DNA of 21,188 nucleotides, from assembly GCA_937892115.1 (NCBI GenBank), contig CALAUI010000029.1, positions 1 through 21,188 on the forward strand, read 5' to 3'. The position numbers and the translations under genes were made by a program. This DNA is from an uncultured Clostridia bacterium (GTDB lineage Bacteria > Bacillota > Clostridia > Oscillospirales > Acutalibacteraceae). Shown here one piece after another: positions 15,427-21,188 of this stretch (position 1 is its first letter; every line of letters starts with the position of its first letter). The notes beneath the pieces are model-generated. The model made no database searches, was not told the DNA's origin, and saw only the letters and a list, made by a program, of their open reading frames with translations.

Positions 15427-15449
15427 ACATTTCAGAGAGGAGGTTTATT

Positions 15450-15815
15450 GTGGCAAAGAATTACGATACGGCGATTCTTATGGATTTCTACGGTGAAATG
15501 CTCACCGAAAAGCAGCGTTCTTTCCTTGAATATTACTACAATGACGACCTCTCTCTTTCAGAAATAGCAGAGAACGAAGGCATCACCCGTCAGGGTGTGA
15601 GAGATGCTATCAAGAGAGCCGAGGCACAGATGATTGAAATGGAAGAGCGTCTCGGTGTCGCAAAAAGATTTTCCGAAATGAACGACGGTCTCAAAGAGAT
15701 TATAGATTATTCAAATAAGATTACCGAGTATAATCTCCACCACGGTCTTTCAAAGGAAATCAACGATTACAGTGTCGGCATCAAAGCGGCGGCGATCACA
15801 CTGCTTGAGGGCTGA
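15450..15815 (+). CDS. ylxM: YlxM-family SRP-associated HTH protein
   Basis: This is a 121-residue small helix-turn-helix protein of the YlxM/p13 family, encoded next to ffh in many Firmicutes and linked to signal-recognition-particle function. The start is the GTG preceded by AGAGAGGAGG at 7 nt spacing. The open frame runs about 66 codons further upstream, but that extension overlaps the promoter and leader and gives no family-like sequence. Residues about 20-65 resemble sigma-70 region 4: LTEKQRSFLEYYYNDDLSLS, then EIAENEGITRQGVRDAIKRAE as the HTH. The C-terminal part is helical with many charged residues. It begins the operon, and ffh follows after 23 nt. Length agrees with the family (about 110 residues). 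Confidence 0.92.
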   Translation: MAKNYDTAILMDFYGEMLTEKQRSFLEYYYNDDLSLSEIAENEGITRQGVRDAIKRAEAQMIEMEERLGVAKRFSEMNDGLKEIIDYSNKITEYNLHHGLSKEINDYSVGIKAAAITLLEG

Positions 15816-15838
15816 TAAAAAGTGAGAGGTGACTTTCA

Positions 15839-17200
15839 ATGGCATTCGACGGACTGTCCGACAGACTTGAAGCCACATTCAAAAATTTAAGAAGCAAAGG
15901 CAGTCTTACCGAATCAGACGTACGCTCCGCAATGAGAGAGGTTCGTATGGCGCTTCTCGAAGCAGACGTCAACTATAAGGTTGCCAAGGATTTCACTAAC
16001 ACGGTTACCGAAAAAGCCATCGGTGAGAAGGTAATGGAAAGTCTTACGCCTTCACAGATGGTTATCAAGATAGTACACGAAGAGCTTGTTTCGCTTATGG
16101 GCGGTACCAACGCCCGCCTTGCCTACGCCGCTCATCCGCCGACAGTAGTGCTTATGTGCGGTCTTCAGGGCTCAGGTAAAACAACTCACAGTGCCAAGCT
16201 TGCATTAAAGCTCAAGAAGGAAAACCACCGTCCCCTTCTGGTTGCCTGCGACGTTTACAGACCTGCCGCAATCAAGCAGTTACAGGTCGTAGGTGAAAAA
16301 GCGGGCGTGCCCGTTTTTGAGATGGGTCAGGGAAATCCCGTTGAGATTTCAAGAGCCGCGGTTGATGAGGCAAAGCTTAAAGGTTACGACTACGTCATCA
16401 TAGATACGGCAGGCCGTCTTCACGTTGACGAGGAGCTCATGAACGAGCTTAAGAACATCAAGGCGGAGGTCAAGCCCCACGAAATCCTGCTTGTAGTTGA
16501 CTCAATGACAGGTCAGGATGCCGTAAACGTAGCTACCTCATTTGACGAAGCACTCGGCATCGACGGTCTTATCCTCACAAAGCTTGACGGCGATACCAGA
16601 GGCGGTGCTGCCCTTTCCGCAAGAGCGGTTACGGGAAAGCCCATCAAATTTGTGGGTACCGGTGAAAAGCTTGAAAATCTTGACGCATTTCACCCCGACA
16701 GAATGGCTAACAGAATCCTCGGTATGGGCGACGTTCTCTCCCTTATTGAGAAAGCCGAGCAGATGATTGACGAAAAGGAAGCTGCAGAGCTTGAAAGAAA
16801 GCTGATGCAGAATAAATTTGACCTCAACGACCTGCTTGACCAGTTCCGTCAGCTCAAAAAAATGGGCTCACTTCAGGAAATGCTTGAAATGATACCCGGT
16901 ATCGGTAAGAAGGCAAAGGATATTGAGGTTGACGAAAGACAGTTTGACCGTCTTCAGGCAATCATCCTTTCAATGACTCCCAAAGAGAGAGCCAACCCCG
17001 ACATAATCAATCCCTCCCGCAAAAAGAGAATTGCGGACGGATGCGGCCAGTCTCTGGATGACGTTAACCGTCTGATGTCTCAGTACAGACAGATGCAGAA
17101 GATGTTCAAACAGATAAACGGCAAAAAGGGAGGCAAACGCCACAGAAAGCAGAAATTCAGAATACCTGCCGGCTTTGACCCCTCACAATTCGGTATGTAA
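15839..17200 (+). CDS. ffh: Signal recognition particle GTPase Ffh (SRP54)
   Basis: This is a 453-residue protein that binds signal sequences of nascent chains together with the 4.5S/6S RNA and targets them to FtsY at the membrane. The N domain is 1-85. The G domain carries G1 GLQGSGKTTHSAKLA at 108-122, DVYRPAAIKQL, G3 DTAGRLHVDEEL, and G4 TKLDGDTRGGAALS. The methionine-rich M domain follows (about 300-430), with LLDQFRQLKKMGSLQEMLEMIPG and the RNA-binding SRKKRIADGCG segment. The basic tail (KKGGKRHRKQK) precedes FDPSQFGM. The ATG has GAGAGGTGA upstream. All motifs and length are normal. It is 65 bp upstream of rpsP. Confidence 0.98.
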   Translation: MAFDGLSDRLEATFKNLRSKGSLTESDVRSAMREVRMALLEADVNYKVAKDFTNTVTEKAIGEKVMESLTPSQMVIKIVHEELVSLMGGTNARLAYAAHPPTVVLMCGLQGSGKTTHSAKLALKLKKENHRPLLVACDVYRPAAIKQLQVVGEKAGVPVFEMGQGNPVEISRAAVDEAKLKGYDYVIIDTAGRLHVDEELMNELKNIKAEVKPHEILLVVDSMTGQDAVNVATSFDEALGIDGLILTKLDGDTRGGAALSARAVTGKPIKFVGTGEKLENLDAFHPDRMANRILGMGDVLSLIEKAEQMIDEKEAAELERKLMQNKFDLNDLLDQFRQLKKMGSLQEMLEMIPGIGKKAKDIEVDERQFDRLQAIILSMTPKERANPDIINPSRKKRIADGCGQSLDDVNRLMSQYRQMQKMFKQINGKKGGKRHRKQKFRIPAGFDPSQFGM

Positions 17201-17265
17201 TTCAGTATTAGCTGATACATTATAAATCTATCAATAATTTATTTTAATTTCTGGAGGAAATTATC

Positions 17266-17508
17266 ATGGCAGTAAAAATCAGACTTCGTCGTATGGGCGC
17301 AAAGAAAAATCCCTACTATCGTATCGTAGTAGCAGATTCAAGATATCCCCGTGACGGCAGATTCATCGAAGAAATCGGTACCTACAACCCCCTTACAGAT
17401 CCCTCAACGGTTACTGTTGACGCTGACAAGACAAAGCAGTGGATTGCTAACGGTGCTCAGCCCACAGATACAGTTAAGGCCCTTCTCAAAAAGGAAGGTA
17501 TCCTTTAA
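17266..17508 (+). CDS. rpsP: 30S ribosomal protein S16
   Basis: This is an 80-residue ribosomal protein of the small subunit body, bound to 16S rRNA. The sequence MAVKIRLRRMGAKKNPYYRI, then VVADSRYPRDGRFIEEIGTYNP and WIANGAQPTDTVKALLKKEG, is the standard S16 pattern over its whole length. The ATG is preceded by GGAGG. An AT-rich 65-bp gap separates it from ffh; no clear promoter was found there, so it is probably co-transcribed. Its stop overlaps the khpA start by one base. Confidence 0.98.
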   Translation: MAVKIRLRRMGAKKNPYYRIVVADSRYPRDGRFIEEIGTYNPLTDPSTVTVDADKTKQWIANGAQPTDTVKALLKKEGIL

Positions 17509-17738
17509 TGGAAGAATTGCTCATAAGCATTGCTCAGGGACTTGTTGAAGATCCCTCCGCAGTCAACGTAACAAAAGAAGAATCCGAAAACGGTTCTGTT
17601 GTCTATCATCTTCACGTTGCCGAAAATGATATGGGCAGAGTAATCGGTAAGCAGGGCAGAATTGCAAAGTCAATCCGTACCGTAATGCGTGCCGTTGCCA
17701 CAAGACAGAACGCAAGGGTTGTTGTGGAAATTGATTAA
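17508..17738 (+). CDS. khpA: KH-domain RNA-binding protein KhpA
   Basis: This is a 76-residue single-KH-domain protein (KhpA/YlqC family), which binds RNA and partners with KhpB in other Firmicutes, where the pair affects cell elongation and division. The KH signature GRVIGKQGRIAKSIRTVMRA contains the GxxG loop (GKQG). Length is standard. Its ATG overlaps the rpsP stop (TAATG), with AAGGAAGG about 10 nt before it. The stop lies within the start region of rimM. Confidence 0.96.
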   Translation: MEELLISIAQGLVEDPSAVNVTKEESENGSVVYHLHVAENDMGRVIGKQGRIAKSIRTVMRAVATRQNARVVVEID

Positions 17739-18249
17739 GCAGTATCTTGAAATAGGTGAAATCACGGGCACCCACTCCATACACGGAGAGGTCAGGGTCA
17801 ATCCCTGGGCGGATTCACCGGAATTTCTCAAAAAATTCAAGACCCTCTATTTTGATGCAGACGGTGAAAAATCTGTTAAGATTAAATCCGCAAGGCCTCA
17901 CGGTAACGTGTGTCTTCTCAAAATAGACGGAATTGATACCGTGGAGGATGCCCAGAAATTAAGAGGCAGAATCCTCTACATGAAGCGAAGCGATGCAAAG
18001 CTGCCCAAAAACAGCTATTTCATTGCGGAGCTTATCGGCTGTAAGGTTTACGATGCCGACGACGGTGATATCTGCTACGGCGAGCTTACGGATGTAAGCG
18101 AAACCGGCGCCAATGACGTATGGCATATCACCAAAGAAGGCAGGGAATATCTTATACCCGCCATTCCCGACGTGGTAATCGACACAAACGTATCTGAAAA
18201 CAAAGTGATTATCAGACCGCTGAAAGGTATATTTGACGATGAGGATTGA
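17731..18249 (+). CDS. rimM: Ribosome maturation factor RimM
   Basis: This is a 172-residue 30S assembly factor that binds S19 and helps process 16S rRNA. The N-terminal RimM domain contains EITGTHSIHGEVRVNPW and LRGRILYMKRSDA; the C-terminal PRC-barrel contains ELIGCKVYDADDGDICYGEL and LIPAIPDVVIDTN. The frame is open upstream, but residues before LIKQYLEIG are a khpA overlap. I chose TTG at 17731, preceded by GTGGAAA and overlapping the khpA stop by 8 nt, which gives the usual family length (about 170). TTG codons at 17719 and 17722 are possible alternatives. The family is certain, the start less so. It overlaps trmD by 11 bp. Confidence 0.93.
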   Translation: MIKQYLEIGEITGTHSIHGEVRVNPWADSPEFLKKFKTLYFDADGEKSVKIKSARPHGNVCLLKIDGIDTVEDAQKLRGRILYMKRSDAKLPKNSYFIAELIGCKVYDADDGDICYGELTDVSETGANDVWHITKEGREYLIPAIPDVVIDTNVSENKVIIRPLKGIFDDED

Positions 18250-18973
18250 TATATTGACCTTATTCCCCGAAATGTGCCTTAACGTGCTTTCGGAAAGTAT
18301 AATCGGCAGAGCCAGAGCAAACGGCTGTGTTGAGATTAACTGCCGTAACATCAGGGATTATACCCTTGATAAGCACAACAGAGTTGATGACTCCCCTTAC
18401 GGCGGAGGCACGGGTATGATAATGCAGACTCAGCCCATTTACGACTGTTTCCTGTCGCTTTGCAGAGAGCAGGGCAAAAAGCCCCACCTCATATATATGT
18501 CTCCCCAGGGAAAAACGCTGACTCAGCAAAGAGTCAAAGAGCTTTCGGCTCTTGACAGCATCGCAATTCTCTGCGGACACTATGAGGGTGTTGACGAACG
18601 CGTTATCGAGGAAATCGTGGACGAGGAAATCTCAATCGGCGATTACGTGCTTACGGGCGGAGAGCTTCCGGCACTTATACTTGCGGACAGCATCTCAAGG
18701 ATGCTCCCCGGTGTACTTGCAAACGAAGACGCATTCACCCTTGAAAGCCACTATTCGGGTATGCTTGAATATCCTCAGTACACAAGGCCGTACGAGTGGC
18801 ACGGCATGAAGGTGCCTCAGGTGCTTACCACGGGTCACCACGCCAATATACTCGCATGGCAGCATGAGCAGTCACTTAAACGCACTTACGAAAGGCGTCC
18901 CGACCTGCTCAGAAAAGCGGAGCTTTCAAAGAAGGATAAGGCCTTTATTGAAAAGCTCAGGGAAGACAAATAA
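18239..18973 (+). CDS. trmD: tRNA (guanine37-N1)-methyltransferase TrmD
   Basis: This is a 244-residue SPOUT (trefoil-knot) enzyme that methylates G37 next to the anticodon using S-adenosylmethionine, preventing frameshifting. Motifs seen are MRIDILTLFPEM at the start, RVDDSPYGGGTGMIM, YMSPQGKTLTQQ, LCGHYEGVDERVIE and the knot segment ISIGDYVLTGGELPALILAD. The ATG of MRIDILTLF is chosen over a TTG two codons earlier; AAAGG lies upstream inside rimM. The ATG overlaps the end of rimM, so translation is coupled. rplS, the usual next gene, is missing; the rpmE promoter begins 12 bp after the stop. Confidence 0.98.
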   Translation: MRIDILTLFPEMCLNVLSESIIGRARANGCVEINCRNIRDYTLDKHNRVDDSPYGGGTGMIMQTQPIYDCFLSLCREQGKKPHLIYMSPQGKTLTQQRVKELSALDSIAILCGHYEGVDERVIEEIVDEEISIGDYVLTGGELPALILADSISRMLPGVLANEDAFTLESHYSGMLEYPQYTRPYEWHGMKVPQVLTTGHHANILAWQHEQSLKRTYERRPDLLRKAELSKKDKAFIEKLREDK

Positions 18974-18984
18974 TAAAAAAAGAC

Positions 18985-19013
18985 TTGCATTTTAGTTCCT
19001 TATATGATAAAAT
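18985..19013 (+). promoter_or_regulatory. Sigma-A promoter for rpmE
   Basis: TTGCAT (18985-18990), a 17-bp spacer and TAAAAT (19008-19013), with TG one base before the -10 (extended -10). It begins 12 bp after the trmD stop codon. Confidence 0.8.
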
Positions 19014-19053
19014 GCAGTTCGTATGTTAGGTTTTACTGAAAGAGGTGAACACA

Positions 19054-19260
19054 ATGAAGGAAGGAATCCATCCCAAGTATCAGCAGACAGAGGTTCGCTG
19101 TGCATGCGGTGAAGTCATCACAACCGGTTCAACAAAGGAAAATCTCAGAGTAGATATCTGCTCCAAGTGCCATCCCTTCTACACCGGCAAGCAGAAGCTT
19201 GTAGACACAGGCGGACGTGTTGATCGTTTCAACAAGCGTTTTGGTCTTAACAACAAATAA
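19054..19260 (+). CDS. rpmE: 50S ribosomal protein L31, zinc-binding type
   Basis: This 68-residue ribosomal protein of the large subunit starts MKEGIHPKYQQTEVRC. Four cysteines in CACG and CSKCH form the zinc ribbon of the C+ type. VDTGGRVDRFNKRFG is the typical C-terminal L31 signature. The ATG at MKEG is preceded by AAAGAGGTGA at good spacing; a GTG three codons earlier sits inside that ribosome site and is rejected. It is a monocistronic unit with its own promoter and terminator. In other bacteria zinc-binding L31 can be replaced by a zinc-free paralogue under zinc starvation; no such paralogue is in this window. Confidence 0.98.
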   Translation: MKEGIHPKYQQTEVRCACGEVITTGSTKENLRVDICSKCHPFYTGKQKLVDTGGRVDRFNKRFGLNNK

Positions 19261-19283
19261 TCTGTTGGTGAAACAGCAAATCG

Positions 19284-19314
19284 GCGGTGCAGTCTTATGC
19301 ACCGCTTCTTTTGT
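19284..19314 (+). terminator. Intrinsic terminator after rpmE
   Basis: A perfect 8-bp stem GCGGTGCA / TGCACCGC (19284-19291 with 19298-19305), a 6-nt loop and a T-rich run TTCTTTTGT. Confidence 0.85.
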
Positions 19315-19339
19315 ATAAACCGTTTTCCGAAGAGGTAAT

Positions 19340-19960
19340 ATGGATAGTTATCAGACTATAAAAAAAGAGGCACTTGACGAATATATCGTCAAAAAGTCCC
19401 GTTTCATAGGTCATATAAAGCCCGTCACCACTCAGGAGGAGGCACTGGCGTTCATCTCGGAGGTTTCAAAAAAGCACTGGGATGCCACTCACAACGTCTA
19501 TGCCTACATACTCCGTGAAGGTGGCATCAAACGCTTTTCGGATGACGGTGAGCCGCAGGGAACGGCAGGTATCCCCGTACTTGACGTGCTTGAAAAAAGC
19601 GGCCTTACGGACTGTGCCGTAGTGGTAACGAGATATTTCGGCGGCATAATGCTCGGCGCGGGCGGTCTGGTAAGAGCGTATTCTCATTCGGCTTCCATAG
19701 CGGTTACCGCAGGCGGAATCATCACCCGTGCTCTGTGTGCGAGAATGAAAATCACATGCGACTATACGTTTTACGGCAAGCTTTCCTCGCTCATCCCCGA
19801 ATCGGGCGGAATCATTGAGGACACTCAATTTGAAGATAACGTTACCCTCACCTTCCGTCTGGCATTAAGCGAGGTCGATTCATTCAACGCAAAGCTTATT
19901 GATGCATCAAACGGCAGATATTCGGCAGAAAAAACAGATGAATTCTTTGACGAAATATAA
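19340..19960 (+). CDS. YigZ/IMPACT-family protein
   Basis: This is a 206-residue cytoplasmic protein of the YigZ/IMPACT (UPF0029) family. The N-terminal domain carries the signature KKSRFIGHIKPV, HWDATHNVYAY, FSDDGEPQGTAG and VVVTRYFGGIMLGAGGLVRAYS. The C-terminal part (about 135-205) is the ferredoxin-like domain of this family. Eukaryotic IMPACT regulates the kinase GCN2; the bacterial role is not settled. The ATG follows AGAGGTAAT. It is probably monocistronic, bounded by two terminators; no clear promoter was identified in the 26 bp after the rpmE terminator, so some read-through from rpmE is possible. Confidence 0.93.
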   Translation: MDSYQTIKKEALDEYIVKKSRFIGHIKPVTTQEEALAFISEVSKKHWDATHNVYAYILREGGIKRFSDDGEPQGTAGIPVLDVLEKSGLTDCAVVVTRYFGGIMLGAGGLVRAYSHSASIAVTAGGIITRALCARMKITCDYTFYGKLSSLIPESGGIIEDTQFEDNVTLTFRLALSEVDSFNAKLIDASNGRYSAEKTDEFFDEI

Positions 19961-19997
19961 AAGCGTATCTTCGGGCTGAAGATACGCTTTGCTTTTT
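19960..19997. terminator. Bidirectional terminator between YigZ-family gene and SGNH hydrolase gene
   Basis: A perfect 12-bp stem AAAGCGTATCTT / AAGATACGCTTT (19960-19971 with 19979-19990) with a 7-nt loop is followed by GCTTTTTG on the plus strand and by an AT-rich run on the minus strand. It lies between convergent genes. Confidence 0.85.
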
Positions 19998-20004
19998 GTA
20001 CCGT

Positions 20005-20877
20005 TTACTTTACAAAGAGGAAAATCGAAACCTCGGGAAGAATCCTTGAAAGGTTGATGCGAAGCCAATGGAAGAACATACGAAGCCATTCGCCGTTAAT
20101 ATATGAAATAAAATCCTGCTTCTGGTCATAGCCCTCGGCGTTGATAACGGGCTCCGTGTTTTCGCCCAGACCGAGGTCATAAAGCTTATTGAGTATGAGC
20201 TTTGATATTTCTACGTTGCCGTCGGAACTCGGATGAACGCCGTCGTTGGCGATAAGGTCCTGTCTGCCGTCAAAGGCGGAGCAGACGTCAATCAACTCAT
20301 AAGCACCCGGATTTTTTTCAAGATAATCCGCAAATACGGCATTTACAACACCGAGACCGTAGGCATATACCTCTCTTGCATAGTCATAACGGGGATTATA
20401 AATATTCTGAACGAGGATCGTCGCCTCGCTGTTGATTTCTTTAAGGCGACCGATGATCTTTGCGAAATTCTCCGAAAGCACTTCTGCGATTTCATCCATA
20501 AGTGAATAATCCTTAAGATAATAGCCCTCAAAAATAATGAGGTCAAGCTTTTCCTGAATGAAATCGTTGCCGCCGATTGAAAGGGTGATAATATCGGCGT
20601 TTGAAATATCCTCGACGGTTTCCTCGTTGGTCTCAAGATATCTCAGAAGCTGAGCAGACTTGAATCCGCTGACGGAATCGTTGGAATAATTGTAGCCGTT
20701 TGTGTCGGCAACGATCTTTGCATAGCATGCTTCCTCCGAATTGTAAACACCTGCGCCGAAAGCGATGGAATCACCGATAACAACATAATTGAGCGGCTCG
20801 GCTTCTGATGCAAACACACATACGCAAACCGAAAAAGCCATAACAGCTGCAAGGATAACGGAAACCAATTTTTTCAT
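20005..20877 (-). CDS. Secreted SGNH/GDSL-family hydrolase
   Basis: This is a 290-residue exported esterase-type enzyme. A signal peptide covers residues 1-23 (basic MKK, hydrophobic core, cleavage near VFA/SEA). Catalytic blocks are GDS at 35-37 (YVVIGDSIAFGAG, Ser37 nucleophile), the block II glycine SGFKS near 70, block III SIGGNDF at 100-106 (Asn104), and block V DGVHPSSDG with Asp212 and His215. It should hydrolyse an ester or acetyl group on a lipid or glycan outside the cell. After the hydrolase domain, residues about 255-290 contain an aromatic, basic, amphipathic stretch (WLRMFFHWLRINLSRIL), possibly membrane-binding. The ATG follows AAAGGAGAGG. It is a monocistronic unit with its own promoter. 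Confidence 0.9.
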   Translation of the reverse strand: MKKLVSVILAAVMAFSVCVCVFASEAEPLNYVVIGDSIAFGAGVYNSEEACYAKIVADTNGYNYSNDSVSGFKSAQLLRYLETNEETVEDISNADIITLSIGGNDFIQEKLDLIIFEGYYLKDYSLMDEIAEVLSENFAKIIGRLKEINSEATILVQNIYNPRYDYAREVYAYGLGVVNAVFADYLEKNPGAYELIDVCSAFDGRQDLIANDGVHPSSDGNVEISKLILNKLYDLGLGENTEPVINAEGYDQKQDFISYINGEWLRMFFHWLRINLSRILPEVSIFLFVK

Positions 20878-20907
20878 AATACCTCTCCTTTAATTTTTGT
20901 TATCTTC

Positions 20908-20936
20908 AATATAGCACCTTATATTTCCCATTTCAA
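20908..20936 (-). promoter_or_regulatory. Sigma-A promoter for the SGNH hydrolase gene
   Basis: On the minus strand, TTGAAA (20931-20936), a 17-bp spacer and TATATT (20908-20913), 31 bp upstream of the start codon. Confidence 0.65.
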
Positions 20937-20944
20937 TAAAAAAG

Positions 20945-20990
20945 TCAAAAAAACAGCGGATATTCCGGAAGAATATCCGCCCTTTTTTAT
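20945..20990 (-). terminator. Intrinsic terminator after the lysine-rich-tail gene
   Basis: A perfect 10-bp stem GCGGATATTC / GAATATCCGC (20956-20965 with 20971-20980) with a 5-nt loop is followed on the minus strand by TGTTTTTTTGAC. The T-run on the other side would allow function in both directions. Confidence 0.88.
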
Positions 20991-21188
20991 TCATTGCCGG
21001 TTTCTTTTGCTTTCTTCTCTTTGGACTTATCCTCTCTGGCCTTCTTTTCTTTGGACTTATCCTCTTTGATTTTCTTCTCTTTGGGCTTGTCCTCTTTGGC
21101 CTTTTTCTCTTTGGGTTTATCCTCTTTGGTCTTTTTCTCTTTGGGTTTATCCTCTTTGGTCTTTTTCTCTTTGGGTTTATCCTCTTTG
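20987..21188 (-). CDS. C-terminal end of a protein with lysine/glutamate-rich tandem-repeat tail (partial)
   Basis: The minus-strand frame is open from the window edge to a TAA at 20987-20989. The 66 visible residues are almost only Lys, Glu, Asp, Pro, Thr and Ala: repeated KEDKPKEKKT units of 10 residues, then diverged units (KEDKSKEKKA) and a closing KETGNE. The tail is hydrophilic, strongly charged and probably disordered, as in nucleic-acid-binding or ribosome-associated tails and in some surface proteins. The body of the protein lies outside the window, so no function is assigned. The frame is supported by perfect in-frame repeat length (30 bp) and a terminator directly after the stop. 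Confidence 0.8.
   Translation of the reverse strand, partial: KEDKPKEKKTKEDKPKEKKTKEDKPKEKKAKEDKPKEKKIKEDKSKEKKAREDKSKEKKAKETGNE
21010..21188 (-). repeat. Six 30-bp coding tandem repeats
   Basis: Units at 21010-21039, 21040-21069, 21070-21099, 21100-21129, 21130-21159 and 21160-21188 (cut by the edge). The last two are identical over the visible 29 bases, the fourth differs at one base, and the three nearest the stop codon have diverged. Each unit codes for 10 residues, so copy-number change keeps the frame. Confidence 0.92.

Noticed and set aside
15252..15449. N-terminal extension of ylxM
   Set aside because: It overlaps the consensus promoter and the leader stem-loop; the GTG at 15450 has a strong GGAGG site and gives the family length.
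17201..17265. Possible separate rpsP promoter in the AT-rich gap after ffh
   Set aside because: A TATAAA-like box is present but no -35 hexamer lies at usable spacing.
21010..21188. Regular 30-bp repeats as a possible CRISPR array
   Set aside because: Units are directly adjacent with no spacers, keep an open frame, encode a low-complexity Lys/Glu tail ending at a stop and terminator, and no cas genes are near.

Overview
The window looks like chromosomal DNA from a Gram-positive member of the Clostridia, most likely an Oscillospiraceae/Ruminococcaceae-type gut anaerobe. This is an inference from moderate GC, Firmicutes-style Shine-Dalgarno sites (GGAGG/AAGGAG), sigma-A promoters with 17-18 bp spacers, many short perfect-stem terminators, the ylxM-ffh-rpsP-khpA-rimM-trmD order, MutS2, and acidic Thr/Glu linkers typical of this group's surface proteins. 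No mobile element, CRISPR array, tRNA or rRNA gene was seen, and no gene-free stretch exceeds about 240 bases.

Left part (1-7700), mostly minus strand: the tail of a probable cation/proton antiporter (plus strand) converges on a secreted GH43-like beta-propeller protein with BIG2-type domains. Then come a GNAT acetyltransferase, a membrane-anchored zinc-ribbon/LRR-like protein with its own consensus promoter, and a two-gene unit pairing an IolB-like isomerase with a phosphodiesterase/alkaline-phosphatase-fold protein that carries a LamG-like C-terminus. A 75-residue protein with its own promoter and terminator follows.

Middle (7811-15223): two back-to-back operons leave a 184 bp divergent promoter region. 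The minus-strand operon is MoxR ATPase, DUF58 protein, and a large membrane protein in the position of the usual transglutaminase-like TgpA partner. That protein has an acidic linker where the transglutaminase core would be expected. The plus-strand operon encodes a membrane-anchored FHA-like protein whose phosphothreonine-binding positions look degenerate, a membrane-anchored protein of unknown function, and full-length MutS2.

Right part (15357-19960): the translation/secretion operon ylxM-ffh-rpsP-khpA-rimM-trmD starts from a near-ideal promoter whose transcript would begin inside a perfect 11-bp stem-loop. rplS, which often follows trmD, is absent. rpmE has its own promoter and terminator instead, followed by a YigZ/IMPACT-family gene. 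The window ends with a convergent secreted SGNH hydrolase and the C-terminus of a minus-strand gene encoding a lysine-rich tail of 30-bp tandem repeats.

Most of the region is ordinary core genome. The parts that deserve attention are the MoxR/DUF58/core-less TgpA-like operon facing the FHA-membrane protein-MutS2 operon, the orphan IolB-phosphodiesterase pair, the ylxM leader stem-loop and the expanding lysine-rich repeat. No function beyond family level is demonstrated here.
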